41,647 nucleotides of DNA, from assembly GCA_002746935.1 (NCBI GenBank), contig PDRW01000041.1, positions 1 to 41,647 on the forward strand, in the 5' to 3' direction. The notes below the pieces were generated by a model, which saw only the letters and a program-made list of their open reading frames with translations, was not told the DNA's origin and made no database searches. Origin of the DNA: Rhodobacterales bacterium (GTDB lineage Bacteria > Pseudomonadota > Alphaproteobacteria > Rhodobacterales > Rhodobacteraceae). Shown one piece after another: positions 17,902 through 25,374 of this stretch (position 1 is its first letter; every line of letters starts with the position of its first letter). Both the position numbers and the translations under genes were made by a program.

Positions 17902-18405
17902 ATGAAGATGAACGCCAAGGTCGCTGCGGCCCTCAACGCCCAGATCAACAACGAGCTGACCGCCTCTTACGCCTATCTGTCGATGGCCGCGTTTTTCGAC
18001 GCCAGCGGTCTGACCGGCTTTGCCTCCTGGTTCCGCGAGCACGCGACCGAGGAAATCGAACACGGCATGCGGATCTACGATTACCTCGTGCGCCGCGACG
18101 TGCGGGTCGAGCTCAAGGGCATCGACACCCCGCAACTCGACTACAAAACCCCCGTCAAGGCCCTCGTCACCGCGCTGGAAATGGAAAAGACCGTGACCGG
18201 CCAGATCCACGCACTGTTCGACCTCGCCCATGAGGAAAAGGAATTCCCCACGCTGACCATGCTGAACTGGTTCCTTGAGGAACAGATCGAGGAAGAAGAC
18301 ACCTTCCGCGACATGGTCGAGAAGGTCGAGGCCGCGGGCGACAACCGCTGGCACATGCTCACCCTCGACGCCCAGCTCGGCAAACGCGGCGGCGAGGCCG
18401 ACTGA
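17902..18405 (+). CDS. Non-haem bacterial ferritin
   Basis: A 167-residue ferritin, the family's usual size, that oxidises ferrous iron and stores it inside a 24-subunit shell. Ferroxidase ligands are recognisable: Glu18 in NNELTASYAY, Glu51 and His54 in EEIEH, Glu95 in ALEMEKT, and Gln128/Glu131 in LEEQIEEE. The Met ligand that marks haem-containing bacterioferritin is not apparent, so this is the FtnA-like class. ATG 17902 is preceded by AAGGAA; an in-frame TTG five codons earlier overlaps that site and is unlikely. It follows DUF2218 on the same strand and ends an iron-related stretch. Confidence 0.95.
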   Translation: MKMNAKVAAALNAQINNELTASYAYLSMAAFFDASGLTGFASWFREHATEEIEHGMRIYDYLVRRDVRVELKGIDTPQLDYKTPVKALVTALEMEKTVTGQIHALFDLAHEEKEFPTLTMLNWFLEEQIEEEDTFRDMVEKVEAAGDNRWHMLTLDAQLGKRGGEAD

Positions 18406-18477
18406 GCGGCAGAGCGGCCCGCCCGCGGCAGGGCCGCGCCCCTCCTGCCGGAGGTTTGAGGGAAACGAACTGCAAAC

Positions 18478-18506
18478 GCGGGGGGCGCGGCTGTCGCGCC
18501 CCCTGC
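18478..18506. terminator. GC-rich hairpin between convergent genes
   Basis: GGGGGCGCG and CGCGCCCCC pair as a 9-bp stem with a 5-base loop, between the ferritin and GapR-like genes. On the minus strand it is followed by GCGTTTGCAGTTT, so it may end transcription of the GapR-like gene. No long T tract is present. Confidence 0.5.
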
Positions 18507-18531
18507 AAGGGGTTCATATGCTCAGGCGGGG

Positions 18532-18807
18532 TCACATGCCCAGCGCTTCCTTGTACATCTCGAGCACCGCCTCTTCCTCGGCGATGTCGTCCTTGTCGCG
18601 CTTCCTCAGCGCGATCACCTTGCGCATCACCCTGGTGTCATAGCCGCGGGCCTTGGCCTCGGCCATCACCTCCTTCTGCTGCTCGGCAATGTCCTTTTTC
18701 TCGGCTTCAAGACGTTCGAAACGTTCGATGAACTGGCGCAATTCATCGGCGGTCACGCGGTAGCTGTCGGGTTTGTGGTTCTGCTCGTTCTGCTCGGTCA
18801 GGTCCAT
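18532..18807 (-). CDS. DUF2312 / GapR-family DNA-binding protein
   Basis: A 91-residue, strongly helical and charged protein with the DUF2312 pattern: YRVTADELRQFIERFERLEAEK, then IAEQQKEVMAEAKARGYD, then KVIALRKRDKDD. In Caulobacter the family member GapR is an essential nucleoid protein that tracks overtwisted DNA ahead of replication and transcription. The start at 18807 has GGAGGAC close upstream; an upstream in-frame ATG adds only non-conserved residues. It is convergent with ferritin. An 8-bp inverted repeat with a 30-base spacer lies 31-76 bases upstream. Family call is strong; cellular role is by homology. Confidence 0.9.
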   Translation of the reverse strand: MDLTEQNEQNHKPDSYRVTADELRQFIERFERLEAEKKDIAEQQKEVMAEAKARGYDTRVMRKVIALRKRDKDDIAEEEAVLEMYKEALGM

Positions 18808-19178
18808 GACGTCCTCCGGGGGAATTTGGGGGAGTTTCCAGAGCACGCCTTGCGTTCATTCGCATTCACGCCACCTGCTCTGGCGTTTTGTTTTCTTATG
18901 TCGAAATGCGCACAACCGGTGCCCGGCCCTGCGCAGGCAAGCTCTAGCTACAGCGGGCGTGGCAGGCCTTCAAGCCCGCAGTCGGTTGCCGGCGTGCCAA
19001 AGCCTGGGTTCGCCACACCGGAAAGCCGGGAGGTTTCGCCTTCCAGCCGATCCGCACCATGGCCGCCGGGCGTCAATCGCCCCCCGCAGCCCCGCAACGG
19101 CCCGTCCGGGGGGTGTGGGGGGTTTATGTCCGCAGCGTCCTGCGCTACCCCCGCGCCAGGCAGCGGGAGACCGAGAAC
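18808..19178. other. 371-bp gap: spaced inverted repeat, otherwise no feature seen
   Basis: The stretch begins with the upstream region of the GapR-like gene. CCAGAGCA at 18838-18845 and TGCTCTGG at 18876-18883 form an 8-bp inverted repeat with a 30-base spacer; on the plus strand it is followed by CGTTTTGTTTTC. Beyond 18900 I see no convincing coding frame, RNA gene or promoter, only GC-rich sequence leading to the small gene at 19179. Confidence 0.5.
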
Positions 19179-19394
19179 ATGGAATGGCTCATCATCATTG
19201 GCACACTGGTGGCCCTGACCGGGCTGGTCGGCCTGGTCGTCTCGGCGATGCGGGTGATCCGCGCCCGCCGCGCCGGGCTTGCCGGCGACGCCCTCAGGGA
19301 TGCGATCCGCGGCGCCATGGTGCTCAACATGGGCGCCTTCGCGGTCTCGGCCTTCGGGCTGACCATGGTCGTGGTCGGGGTGATCCTGGCCTGA
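19179..19394 (+). CDS. Small two-helix membrane protein
   Basis: A 71-residue protein with two hydrophobic helices, about 3-24 (LIIIGTLVALTGLVGLVVSA) and 47-70. A basic loop, RVIRARRAGLAG, lies between them, so both ends are probably periplasmic. GGGAGA lies eight bases before the ATG. I do not recognise a characterised family, although short two-helix proteins of this type recur in Rhodobacterales. It is isolated from neighbours on both sides. Confidence 0.68.
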   Translation: MEWLIIIGTLVALTGLVGLVVSAMRVIRARRAGLAGDALRDAIRGAMVLNMGAFAVSAFGLTMVVVGVILA

Positions 19395-19604
19395 CCGGAA
19401 ACCGGGACCAAGGCCCTGCCCCGCCGGATCGCCGCACGTCAGGCGGCTCAGACGCGGGCAATGTCGGTCCCGCCGAGGTCCGGGCAGGTCTGCCCCGAAG
19501 CCTGCCACCCGCCCATGCCGGCCGAGTTCGGGGCAGCACCCCCGCCACCGGCAGAGCCGGGACGCCAGGCCCAGCGAGCCGCACGAGGCCGCACGAGGTT
19601 GCAA

Positions 19605-19710
19605 GGGCGCGCGTCCCCGCCCACCGCAAACGCACCGCCGTAAGGCGGCATCCCCGCCCGCCGCAGGCGCACTGCCGTCAGGCAGCATCCCCGCCCGCCG
19701 CAGGCGCGAC
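19605..19710. repeat. 37-bp tandem repeat with variable hairpins, running into the olsA stop
   Basis: TCCCCGCCC recurs at 19614, 19651 and 19688, a period of 37. Between the copies are the hairpins CCGCC-GTAA-GGCGG and CTGCC-GTCA-GGCAG. The two hairpins differ by a matched base change on both arms, so pairing is kept. The last copy overlaps the final codons of olsA (stop at 19678-19680). Confidence 0.85.
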
Positions 19711-20517
19711 CGGGGCCCGGACCCGCTCTTCCAGCGCCCGGGCCAGGGCTTTGCGGTTCTGATAACCCGCCACCCGCAACGGGGCATGATAGACCAGTTC
19801 GACATGCCCCTGCGGCGCCTGCGCCAGCACCTTCGCAAGCGACCCGCCGAGGTTCATGTCGCCCCACCAGCCGAAGAACCGCGGGTCTTGCCCCGGGGGG
19901 GCACGGTAGATCACGCTCACCGGCTGGATGAACATGGTCTCATGCAGCGAGGGGTCGAAGAAGGCCGCAAACAGGGTGGTCTTGAACGGCAGCACCCGCT
20001 GCCCGTCGGTCGACGTCCCCTCGGGGAAGAACAACAGCCTGTGCCCCGCCCCGAGACGGCGCTTGAACAACGTCACCTGTGCCCCGGCCTCGCGCCGGTC
20101 GCGGCGGATGAAGACGGTGCCCGTCGCCCTGGCCAGCCAGCCGATCCCGGGCCAGCGCGCGACTTCGGACTTGGCCACGAAATAGACCGGTCTGCGGGAA
20201 TTCAGCACCAGAATATCGAGCCAGGACACATGGTTGGAGACCACCGCGCCATTGCGGCGCATCTGTGTGCCCTTGACCCGCAGCTTCAGCCCCATGAGCC
20301 AGAGCACGCCCCGGCAGACCGCGACGGTGATCCAGGGGGTCACGGGGCGGCCCGGGGCGAAGGCGGGCCGCTCGATCAGCCGCAGAATCAGCAGCAGGAA
20401 CAGGCCGGTCAGGATCAGCCCCAGCATCGCCCCGGCGCGCAGCAGCGCCCGGCACCACCCGAACACCCCGATCGGCCGGGCTTCGGGCGGCGGCGCGTCG
20501 CCCATCCATGGGCTCAT
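19678..20517 (-). CDS. olsA: Lyso-ornithine lipid O-acyltransferase (PlsC-like)
   Basis: A 279-residue membrane-bound acyltransferase of the PlsC family. A hydrophobic helix at about 28-50 anchors it. The catalytic motif NHVSWLD is at 95-101 and the substrate-binding FPEGTST at 164-170. Adjacent olsB makes lyso-ornithine lipid, so this enzyme most likely adds the second acyl chain to form the phosphorus-free ornithine lipid; a phosphatidic acid role is also possible because OlsA-type enzymes can do both. The start ATG overlaps the olsB stop by four bases. The last residues, APAAGGDAA, are encoded by one unit of a tandem repeat. Confidence 0.88.
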   Translation of the reverse strand: MSPWMGDAPPPEARPIGVFGWCRALLRAGAMLGLILTGLFLLLILRLIERPAFAPGRPVTPWITVAVCRGVLWLMGLKLRVKGTQMRRNGAVVSNHVSWLDILVLNSRRPVYFVAKSEVARWPGIGWLARATGTVFIRRDRREAGAQVTLFKRRLGAGHRLLFFPEGTSTDGQRVLPFKTTLFAAFFDPSLHETMFIQPVSVIYRAPPGQDPRFFGWWGDMNLGGSLAKVLAQAPQGHVELVYHAPLRVAGYQNRKALARALEERVRAPVAPAAGGDAA

Positions 20518-21281
20518 GGCATGGCACCGCCCGCATAGGCTGCACGGATCCGCTCGGGCACCAGGGTGATATCCACCACGATGCAGACATCGGTGGTGTT
20601 GAATTCGCGGTCGACCCAGGCATCCTCACCGACCCAGCCGCCGAGCCGGAGATAGCTCTTGATCAGCGGCGGCACGCCACGCATCGCCGCCCTGTCGATT
20701 GCCGATTCCGGCAACAGATCCATCCGCTGTGCCCGGTCGGCCCGGGCCTTCGCCCGCAGCTCCGGCGGGGCGAGATAGCGGTAATGCAACAGCGACAGCG
20801 CCGGGGCGAGCGCTTCCGGGTCGGTCCCGTGGAACGAGGCGACGCCGAACAGCACTTCGACCTCGTGGCGCTCCACATAGGCGAGAAGCCCCTGCCAGAG
20901 CGTCATCAGCGCCGGGCCTCCGCGATAGTCCCGATGCACGCAGGAGCGCCCGAGTTCCAGCAGCCGCCGCCCCGACGCGACAAGCGGCGCGAGATCGTAT
21001 TCGCGGGCCGAGTAGAATTCCTGCCCCGGGGCCAGACGCTCGCCGCGCATCAGCCGGTAGACCCCCACCACGGGGGCGCCGGGCACCGCCTTGTCGATCA
21101 GCAGCAGATGGTCATAGCTGTCGTCGAGCGCATCGCGTTCCAGCCGGTTCGCGTGGTCGACAAGCGGTCCGTCGCCACCAAGCTCCTCGACGAATATGTC
21201 ATAGCGCAACCGCTGGCACGCGCGCATGTCGGTGTCGTCCCGGGCCAGCCGGAGTTCGAATTCGGGTTTCCGTGGCGCCAT
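20514..21281 (-). CDS. olsB: L-ornithine N-alpha-acyltransferase
   Basis: A 255-residue GNAT-fold acyltransferase of the OlsB / haemolysin-like group. It transfers a 3-hydroxyacyl chain from acyl-ACP to the alpha-amino group of ornithine. Features are CQRLRYDIFVEELG near residue 22, VGVYRLMR and LLELGRSCVHRDYRGG around residue 108-126, and a C-terminal lobe typical of this family rather than ordinary GNATs. It is followed directly by olsA in a 4-base overlap, the standard olsBA arrangement. Ornithine lipids replace phospholipids under phosphate limitation in many bacteria; I could not identify a Pho box upstream. Confidence 0.92.
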   Translation of the reverse strand: MAPRKPEFELRLARDDTDMRACQRLRYDIFVEELGGDGPLVDHANRLERDALDDSYDHLLLIDKAVPGAPVVGVYRLMRGERLAPGQEFYSAREYDLAPLVASGRRLLELGRSCVHRDYRGGPALMTLWQGLLAYVERHEVEVLFGVASFHGTDPEALAPALSLLHYRYLAPPELRAKARADRAQRMDLLPESAIDRAAMRGVPPLIKSYLRLGGWVGEDAWVDREFNTTDVCIVVDITLVPERIRAAYAGGAMP

Positions 21282-21451
21282 CCTGCCAACCGATCCAGTC
21301 TCGTTCGTACCCGTTTAGGGTGCGGCCCCGGGAATGGCAACCGCTGAACCGGACGCCATGGCGCGCGCGGGCGCCGCACAGCGGTTGAATCGCGCCAGAG
21401 GTGTGATAGCCTCCGCGCATGTTTCCGCCGATTGCCGCCGCCCGGCCCGGT

Positions 21452-21634
21452 TCAGGGCTCGAATACCAGATCCAGCGCGACCCGGCGCGTGTCGATCACC
21501 CGTTTGCCCGCATGGGGAAAGTTCACCGTGACCCTGGCACCGATGCTGGATTGCACCTGGCCGGTGCCCCAGTCGGGCCGCTCCGGGTGGCGGACCAGAT
21601 CGCCCGGGCTCAACAGCGCCGCAAATTCGCTCAT
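21452..21634 (-). CDS. DUF3553 small protein
   Basis: A 60-residue protein with the DUF3553 pattern: LLSPGDLVRHPERPDWGTGQVQ followed by RVTVNFPHAGKRVID. Its short beta-rich, SH3-like look resembles the CarD/UvrD-tail class of protein-interaction modules, but no function is known. GGGAGACGGAAA precedes ATG 21634. It diverges from the chpT-like gene with only 31 bases between the start codons, so the two promoters must overlap. Confidence 0.85.
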   Translation of the reverse strand: MSEFAALLSPGDLVRHPERPDWGTGQVQSSIGARVTVNFPHAGKRVIDTRRVALDLVFEP

Positions 21635-21665
21635 TTTCCGTCTCCCTGACCTTGCGAGGCCCTGC

Positions 21666-22298
21666 ATGACCCCCGATCCTTCGTCCACCGCCACCGATCA
21701 GCCCCAGCCCGACCTTGTGGCGCTGGTGGGCTCGCGCATGGCGCATGACCTCAACAACCCGATCGGGGCGATCGCCAATGGGGTGGAGCTGCTCGCCCTC
21801 ACCGGCGAGGCGCAGGGGCCGGAACTCGCGCTGATCAGCGAAAGCGTGGAGAATGCACGCCGCAGGATCAAGGCCTTTCGCATCGCTTTCGGCCACGCGG
21901 CCCCCGGACAAAGCGTTTCGGCACGCGAGATCGCCGAAGCGACCGCGCCCGGACCCGGCGGGCGCCGGCTCGTGGTCGACTGGCCGCTCACAACCGATCT
22001 GCCCCGGCGCGACGCCAGGCGGGTGATGCTGGCGCTGATGTGCCTCGAAAGCGCCATGCCATGGGGCGGCCGGGCAGAGGTGCGCGCAGGTGGCGGAACG
22101 GACGCCGGCGGCTGGCAGATCATGGCAGAAGCGGAGCGGATGCAAACCGACCCCGGGCTTTGGGCGATGCTCGAAGGCGGGCCGGTGCCCGCCGGCCTCA
22201 CCGCCAATACGGTCCATTTCGCCCTGCTCGCGCGCGACCTCGGGGGACGCGTGACCCGGCTCGAAACCACCGCAACCACGGTTTCGCTCGCCTTCTGA
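21666..22298 (+). CDS. chpT: ChpT-like histidine phosphotransferase
   Basis: A 210-residue protein with an N-terminal dimerisation helix pair carrying the phospho-accepting histidine in SRMAHDLNNPIGAIANG, and a degenerate ATPase-like C-terminal domain. In alphaproteobacteria ChpT relays phosphate from the hybrid kinase CckA to CtrA and CpdR, controlling cell cycle or motility; in Rhodobacterales CtrA mainly governs motility and gene transfer agents. The start at 21666 has GCGAGG about seven bases upstream. CckA and CtrA are not in the window. The gene ends at a 14-bp perfect palindrome (22301-22314). Confidence 0.88.
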   Translation: MTPDPSSTATDQPQPDLVALVGSRMAHDLNNPIGAIANGVELLALTGEAQGPELALISESVENARRRIKAFRIAFGHAAPGQSVSAREIAEATAPGPGGRRLVVDWPLTTDLPRRDARRVMLALMCLESAMPWGGRAEVRAGGGTDAGGWQIMAEAERMQTDPGLWAMLEGGPVPAGLTANTVHFALLARDLGGRVTRLETTATTVSLAF

Positions 22299-22300
22299 AG

Positions 22301-22369
22301 CCGGCGCGCGCCGGGGAAGGCCGGAGGGAGAAAAGGTGGCAGAAGGTGGCCGGCGAAGGCCGGAGGGAG
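22301..22369. repeat. Palindrome plus a 15-bp direct repeat after chpT
   Basis: CCGGCGCGCGCCGG is a perfect 14-bp palindrome at 22301-22314. GAAGGCCGGAGGGAG occurs at 22316-22330 and again at 22355-22369, a period of 39. The region lies between convergent genes and has no T tract, so it may be a repeat rather than a terminator. Confidence 0.75.
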
Positions 22370-22434
22370 GCCGCAGCGGCGGGGCCACACCGTACCGTAA
22401 CCCTGCCGTGACGGCCGCCGCGACGAGCGTCCCG

Positions 22435-23580
22435 CTACTGCCCGGTCAGCCGGTAGGGCAGATAGGCGATCAGCAGCGTCACGTTGCCGACCGTGTTGAG
22501 CGCCTGAACCGCAATGTTGTCGCCGCCCTTGTTGGCTTCGATTCCCTGGACCAGCCGGCCGGAGGAAAACAGGCTGACCAGTTCCGGCGAGTTCTGGAAC
22601 GCGGTGTGGCCGATCAATGTGCCGTCGTTGAACTGGCTGAGGTCCACCACATAGACCCCAAGCCGGCGCAACGTTTCGAGATTGCGCCTTTCGCCGAGCC
22701 GCGGGGTGCCGCCGGCGATCAGGCTCGACACCTGAAGCGCCCGGTCGCGCCCCGAGACCATCACCGCGAGGTCGAGCCGGTTGAGGTCGAGCCCCGCGAT
22801 CTGGCTGCGGAACACATCAATGCTGATGTCGGGTTCGGCCAGCAGCACGCCGTTGATCCGGTTCAGCGTTGCCCGGTCGCGGTTCAGCACCAGCCGGTTG
22901 AGCCCCTCCATGACCAGAAAGCCGCCCATCGAATGGGCGATCACGTTGACCTCGGTCGCACGGGTTTTCGTCAGCGCTTTCAGCGTTCTGACGAACTGGT
23001 CGCGGGAATAGAGCGTGGAGTCGCGGTCGTAGAGATAATGCGTGAGCTGGTCCGCCGAAGGCCAGGCAAACAGCACCACCGGACCGGGCAGATGGTAGTC
23101 GGCGGCAAGCTGTGCGGTGTTCAGCACCGATTCGGCAAAGCTCGCCCTGTAGCCATGCACATAGAGCGTCACATGGCGTTTCGCCGGCGGCAATGGCGCC
23201 AGCGCGCGGTTTACCGCGGCAATGAACGCCGCCTCGCTCTGGTAGCGTTCGGACCCCACCATCAGGAAATCCCGCGCCGGATCGGCCTTGGCGGTGGGCA
23301 GCGCCAGAGCGCCCGGGTCGCGATCCGGCGGAACCGACATGTCGTAGCGCCCGAAATGCAGCTCCTGCCCGCGCCCGGACCCGAATTCCGGCCGCGTCCC
23401 GTCTTCTTCCCGGGCGACCTGCTGGTTGCGCGATGTGGCCATGAAAACGGTCTGCACCTTGTCGACGGGGCCGTCGAAGGGCAGAAGCCCCGGCTGCGGC
23501 GCGCAACCGGCGACGAGCCCGGAGCCGAGCAGGAGCCACATGATCCAGACAGCGCGGACCCTGCTGAACAACGCTCTCAT
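22435..23580 (-). CDS. Alpha/beta hydrolase lipoprotein (DUF900 family)
   Basis: A 381-residue secreted hydrolase. The N-terminus has a lipoprotein signal with lipobox VAGC, so the mature protein would start at lipidated Cys26. The alpha/beta hydrolase core shows VHGY at 141-144 (oxyanion region) and the nucleophile elbow AHSMGG with Ser217. The ATSRNQQ region near residue 50 and WPSADQLTHYLYDRDS are typical of DUF900 proteins, annotated as esterases of unknown substrate. It is convergent with chpT and separated from proA by a repeat-containing gap. Membrane anchoring suggests action on lipids or peptidoglycan-side esters, which is inference. Confidence 0.88.
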   Translation of the reverse strand: MRALFSRVRAVWIMWLLLGSGLVAGCAPQPGLLPFDGPVDKVQTVFMATSRNQQVAREEDGTRPEFGSGRGQELHFGRYDMSVPPDRDPGALALPTAKADPARDFLMVGSERYQSEAAFIAAVNRALAPLPPAKRHVTLYVHGYRASFAESVLNTAQLAADYHLPGPVVLFAWPSADQLTHYLYDRDSTLYSRDQFVRTLKALTKTRATEVNVIAHSMGGFLVMEGLNRLVLNRDRATLNRINGVLLAEPDISIDVFRSQIAGLDLNRLDLAVMVSGRDRALQVSSLIAGGTPRLGERRNLETLRRLGVYVVDLSQFNDGTLIGHTAFQNSPELVSLFSSGRLVQGIEANKGGDNIAVQALNTVGNVTLLIAYLPYRLTGQ

Positions 23581-23726
23581 ATCCCGCTCCCCGAAAACTG
23601 GCCGGCCACTCTGGCCTGGACGCGTAGGATAGCGGGATTCGCGCGCCTACGGCAACGCCGGGGGCAAGCGCTCTGCGGCTTCCCGCCAGATGTTGCGCAC
23701 AGGTCCGGCCCGGTCTGGGCGGCGCC

Positions 23727-23816
23727 GCGCGCGCGCCCGCACATAGCCATCGCGTCTGGGCTTTCGCCACCTCCGCCAGCGCATCCGGCCCCGCGCGCGC
23801 CCGCACATAGCCATCG
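23727..23816. repeat. 24-bp direct repeat with a 64-bp period
   Basis: GCGCGCGCCCGCACATAGCC followed by ATCG occurs ending at 23752 and again ending at 23816. The repeat lies in the 269-base gap between the DUF900 hydrolase gene and proA, where I see no gene. It occurs only twice, so it is not a CRISPR. Confidence 0.8.
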
Positions 23817-23849
23817 GCCGGCACAGGCCCGCTCAGGCCCGCCGCCCCG

Positions 23850-25124
23850 TCAGGGCCGCAGCGTGCCGTCGCCCTCGACCAGGTATTTGAAACTGGTGAG
23901 CTGTTCCGCCCCCACGGGGCCGCGCGCATGCAGCTTGCCGGTAGCGATGCCGATTTCCGCCCCCATGCCGAACTCGCCGCCATCGGCGAACTGGGTCGAG
24001 GCATTGCGCATCAGGATCGCCGAATCGATCCGCTCGAAGAAACGGGCGGCGGCGGCATCGTCCTCGGTGAGGATCGCCTCGGTGTGATGCGACGAATAGG
24101 CATTGATATGGGCAATGGCCGCATCCACATCGGCCACCAGCTTCGCGGCGATGTCCATGTCGAGATATTCCCGGCCCCAGTCTTCTTCCGTCGCCGCGAC
24201 CGTGCCCCGGAGCCCCGGCCCCGCATGGACACGCACGCCCGCCGCCATCAGATCGTCGAGCACCGACTGGCCCAGCGCCGCCGCATCCTCGTGGATCAGC
24301 AGGCATTCCGCCGCGCCGCAGATGCCGGTGCGGCGGGTCTTGGCGTTCATCACCACCGCCCGGGCTTTCTCCGGGTCGGCCGCCTTGTCGAGATAGACAT
24401 GCACGATGCCTTCGAGATGGGCAAACACCGGCACCCGCGCCTCGCGCTGCACCAGCCCCACCAGCCCCTTGCCGCCGCGCGGCACGATCACGTCGACGAA
24501 GTCGACCATGTGCAGAAGTGCGCTGACCGCCGCGCGGTCGCGGGTGGGCACCAGCTGGATCGCGTCTTCCGGCAGGCCCGCGGCCGTCAGCCCCGCCACC
24601 AGACCGGCATGGATCGCCTGCGAGGAATGGAAACTCTCCGATCCGCCGCGCAGGATCACCGCATTGCCCGCCTTCAGCGCCAGCGCCCCGGCATCGGCGG
24701 TGACATTGGGGCGGCTCTCGTAGATCACCCCGATCACGCCCAGCGGGGTGCGGACCCGCTTGATATGGAGGCCGGAGGGGCGGTCCCATTCGGCCATCAC
24801 CGCGCCCACCGGGTCGGGGAAGCCCGCCACCGCCCGGAGCCCCGCGGCGATCCCGGCGATCCGCTCCGCGTCGAGCGCGAGACGGTCCATCATCGCCGGG
24901 GTCAGCCCCTTTTCGCGGCCGAAATCGAGGTCTCTGGCATTGGCCGCAAGGATCTCCGCCTCCCCCGCAAGGATCGCCTCCGCCGCCGCCTCGAGCGCTT
25001 TGGCCTTGGCCTCGGCCGGCGCAAAAGCGAGCCCCGCCGCCGCCCGTTTCGCCCGCGCGCCGATGTCCTGCATCAGGGCCGTGATGTCCGCGATGTCCTT
25101 TTGGCTGTCCGTGCCGGTTTCCAT
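23850..25124 (-). CDS. proA: Gamma-glutamyl phosphate reductase
   Basis: A 424-residue aldehyde dehydrogenase-fold enzyme that reduces gamma-glutamyl phosphate to glutamate semialdehyde in proline synthesis. Diagnostic stretches are [18 protein letters not shown] near 129-146, catalytic Cys269 in [11 protein letters not shown], and [12 protein letters not shown]. Length and motifs are normal, so it looks functional. In many alphaproteobacteria proB and proA are adjacent after obg; here they are on the same strand but about 9.8 kb apart, with the seven-gene operon between. Immediately before its ribosome site is a 12-bp unit repeated three times, each unit containing AAAGGG on the minus strand. 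Confidence 0.96.
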   Translation of the reverse strand: METGTDSQKDIADITALMQDIGARAKRAAAGLAFAPAEAKAKALEAAAEAILAGEAEILAANARDLDFGREKGLTPAMMDRLALDAERIAGIAAGLRAVAGFPDPVGAVMAEWDRPSGLHIKRVRTPLGVIGVIYESRPNVTADAGALALKAGNAVILRGGSESFHSSQAIHAGLVAGLTAAGLPEDAIQLVPTRDRAAVSALLHMVDFVDVIVPRGGKGLVGLVQREARVPVFAHLEGIVHVYLDKAADPEKARAVVMNAKTRRTGICGAAECLLIHEDAAALGQSVLDDLMAAGVRVHAGPGLRGTVAATEEDWGREYLDMDIAAKLVADVDAAIAHINAYSSHHTEAILTEDDAAAARFFERIDSAILMRNASTQFADGGEFGMGAEIGIATGKLHARGPVGAEQLTSFKYLVEGDGTLRP

Positions 25125-25137
25125 TGCCTTTCGCCTC

Positions 25138-25173
25138 CCCTTTCAGCCGCCCTTTCAGCCGCCCTTTCAGCCG
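25138..25173. repeat. Perfect 12-bp tandem repeat, three copies, upstream of proA
   Basis: CCCTTTCAGCCG is repeated exactly at 25138, 25150 and 25162. It lies 14 bases upstream of the proA start codon. Read on the minus strand each copy offers a Shine-Dalgarno-like AAAGGG, so copy number could affect proA translation; this is inference. Confidence 0.92.
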
Positions 25174-25229
25174 CCATTGTGACCCCGCCCATAGTGCCGC
25201 GCCAGAGCCCGCGCGTCAAAGCGGTTGAT

Positions 25230-25355
25230 GGCCCCCGGGGGCCGGCGCCTGTAGCCGGTCTTTGAAATGCCCCCATGAGAACCACGCCGGGCCGTATATT
25301 GGCCACATCTTGCAGTTGAATTCGGTCATGCTCCCTTCGGTCATACCCCCGGGGG
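25230..25355. promoter_or_regulatory. Upstream region of the seven-gene operon with two CCCCCGGGGG palindromes
   Basis: A 14-bp perfect palindrome GGCCCCCGGGGGCC lies at 25230-25243, and its 10-bp core recurs at 25346-25355. Just before the second copy, CTTCGGTCAT occurs at about 25336-25345, with TTCGGTCAT also at 25321-25329. These are candidate operators between proA and the operon. I could not identify a convincing -35/-10 pair. Confidence 0.35.
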
Positions 25356-25374
25356 CACATTTGGAGGCAAGGCA

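Noticed and set aside
18948-19838. Minus-strand frames around the small membrane gene and the 37-bp repeat
   Set aside because: They run across the repeat array and the antisense of a gene with a good ribosome site; the repeated peptide blocks come from the DNA repeat.
23727-23816. Possible CRISPR from the 24-bp repeat
   Set aside because: Only two copies, no further spacers, no cas genes.
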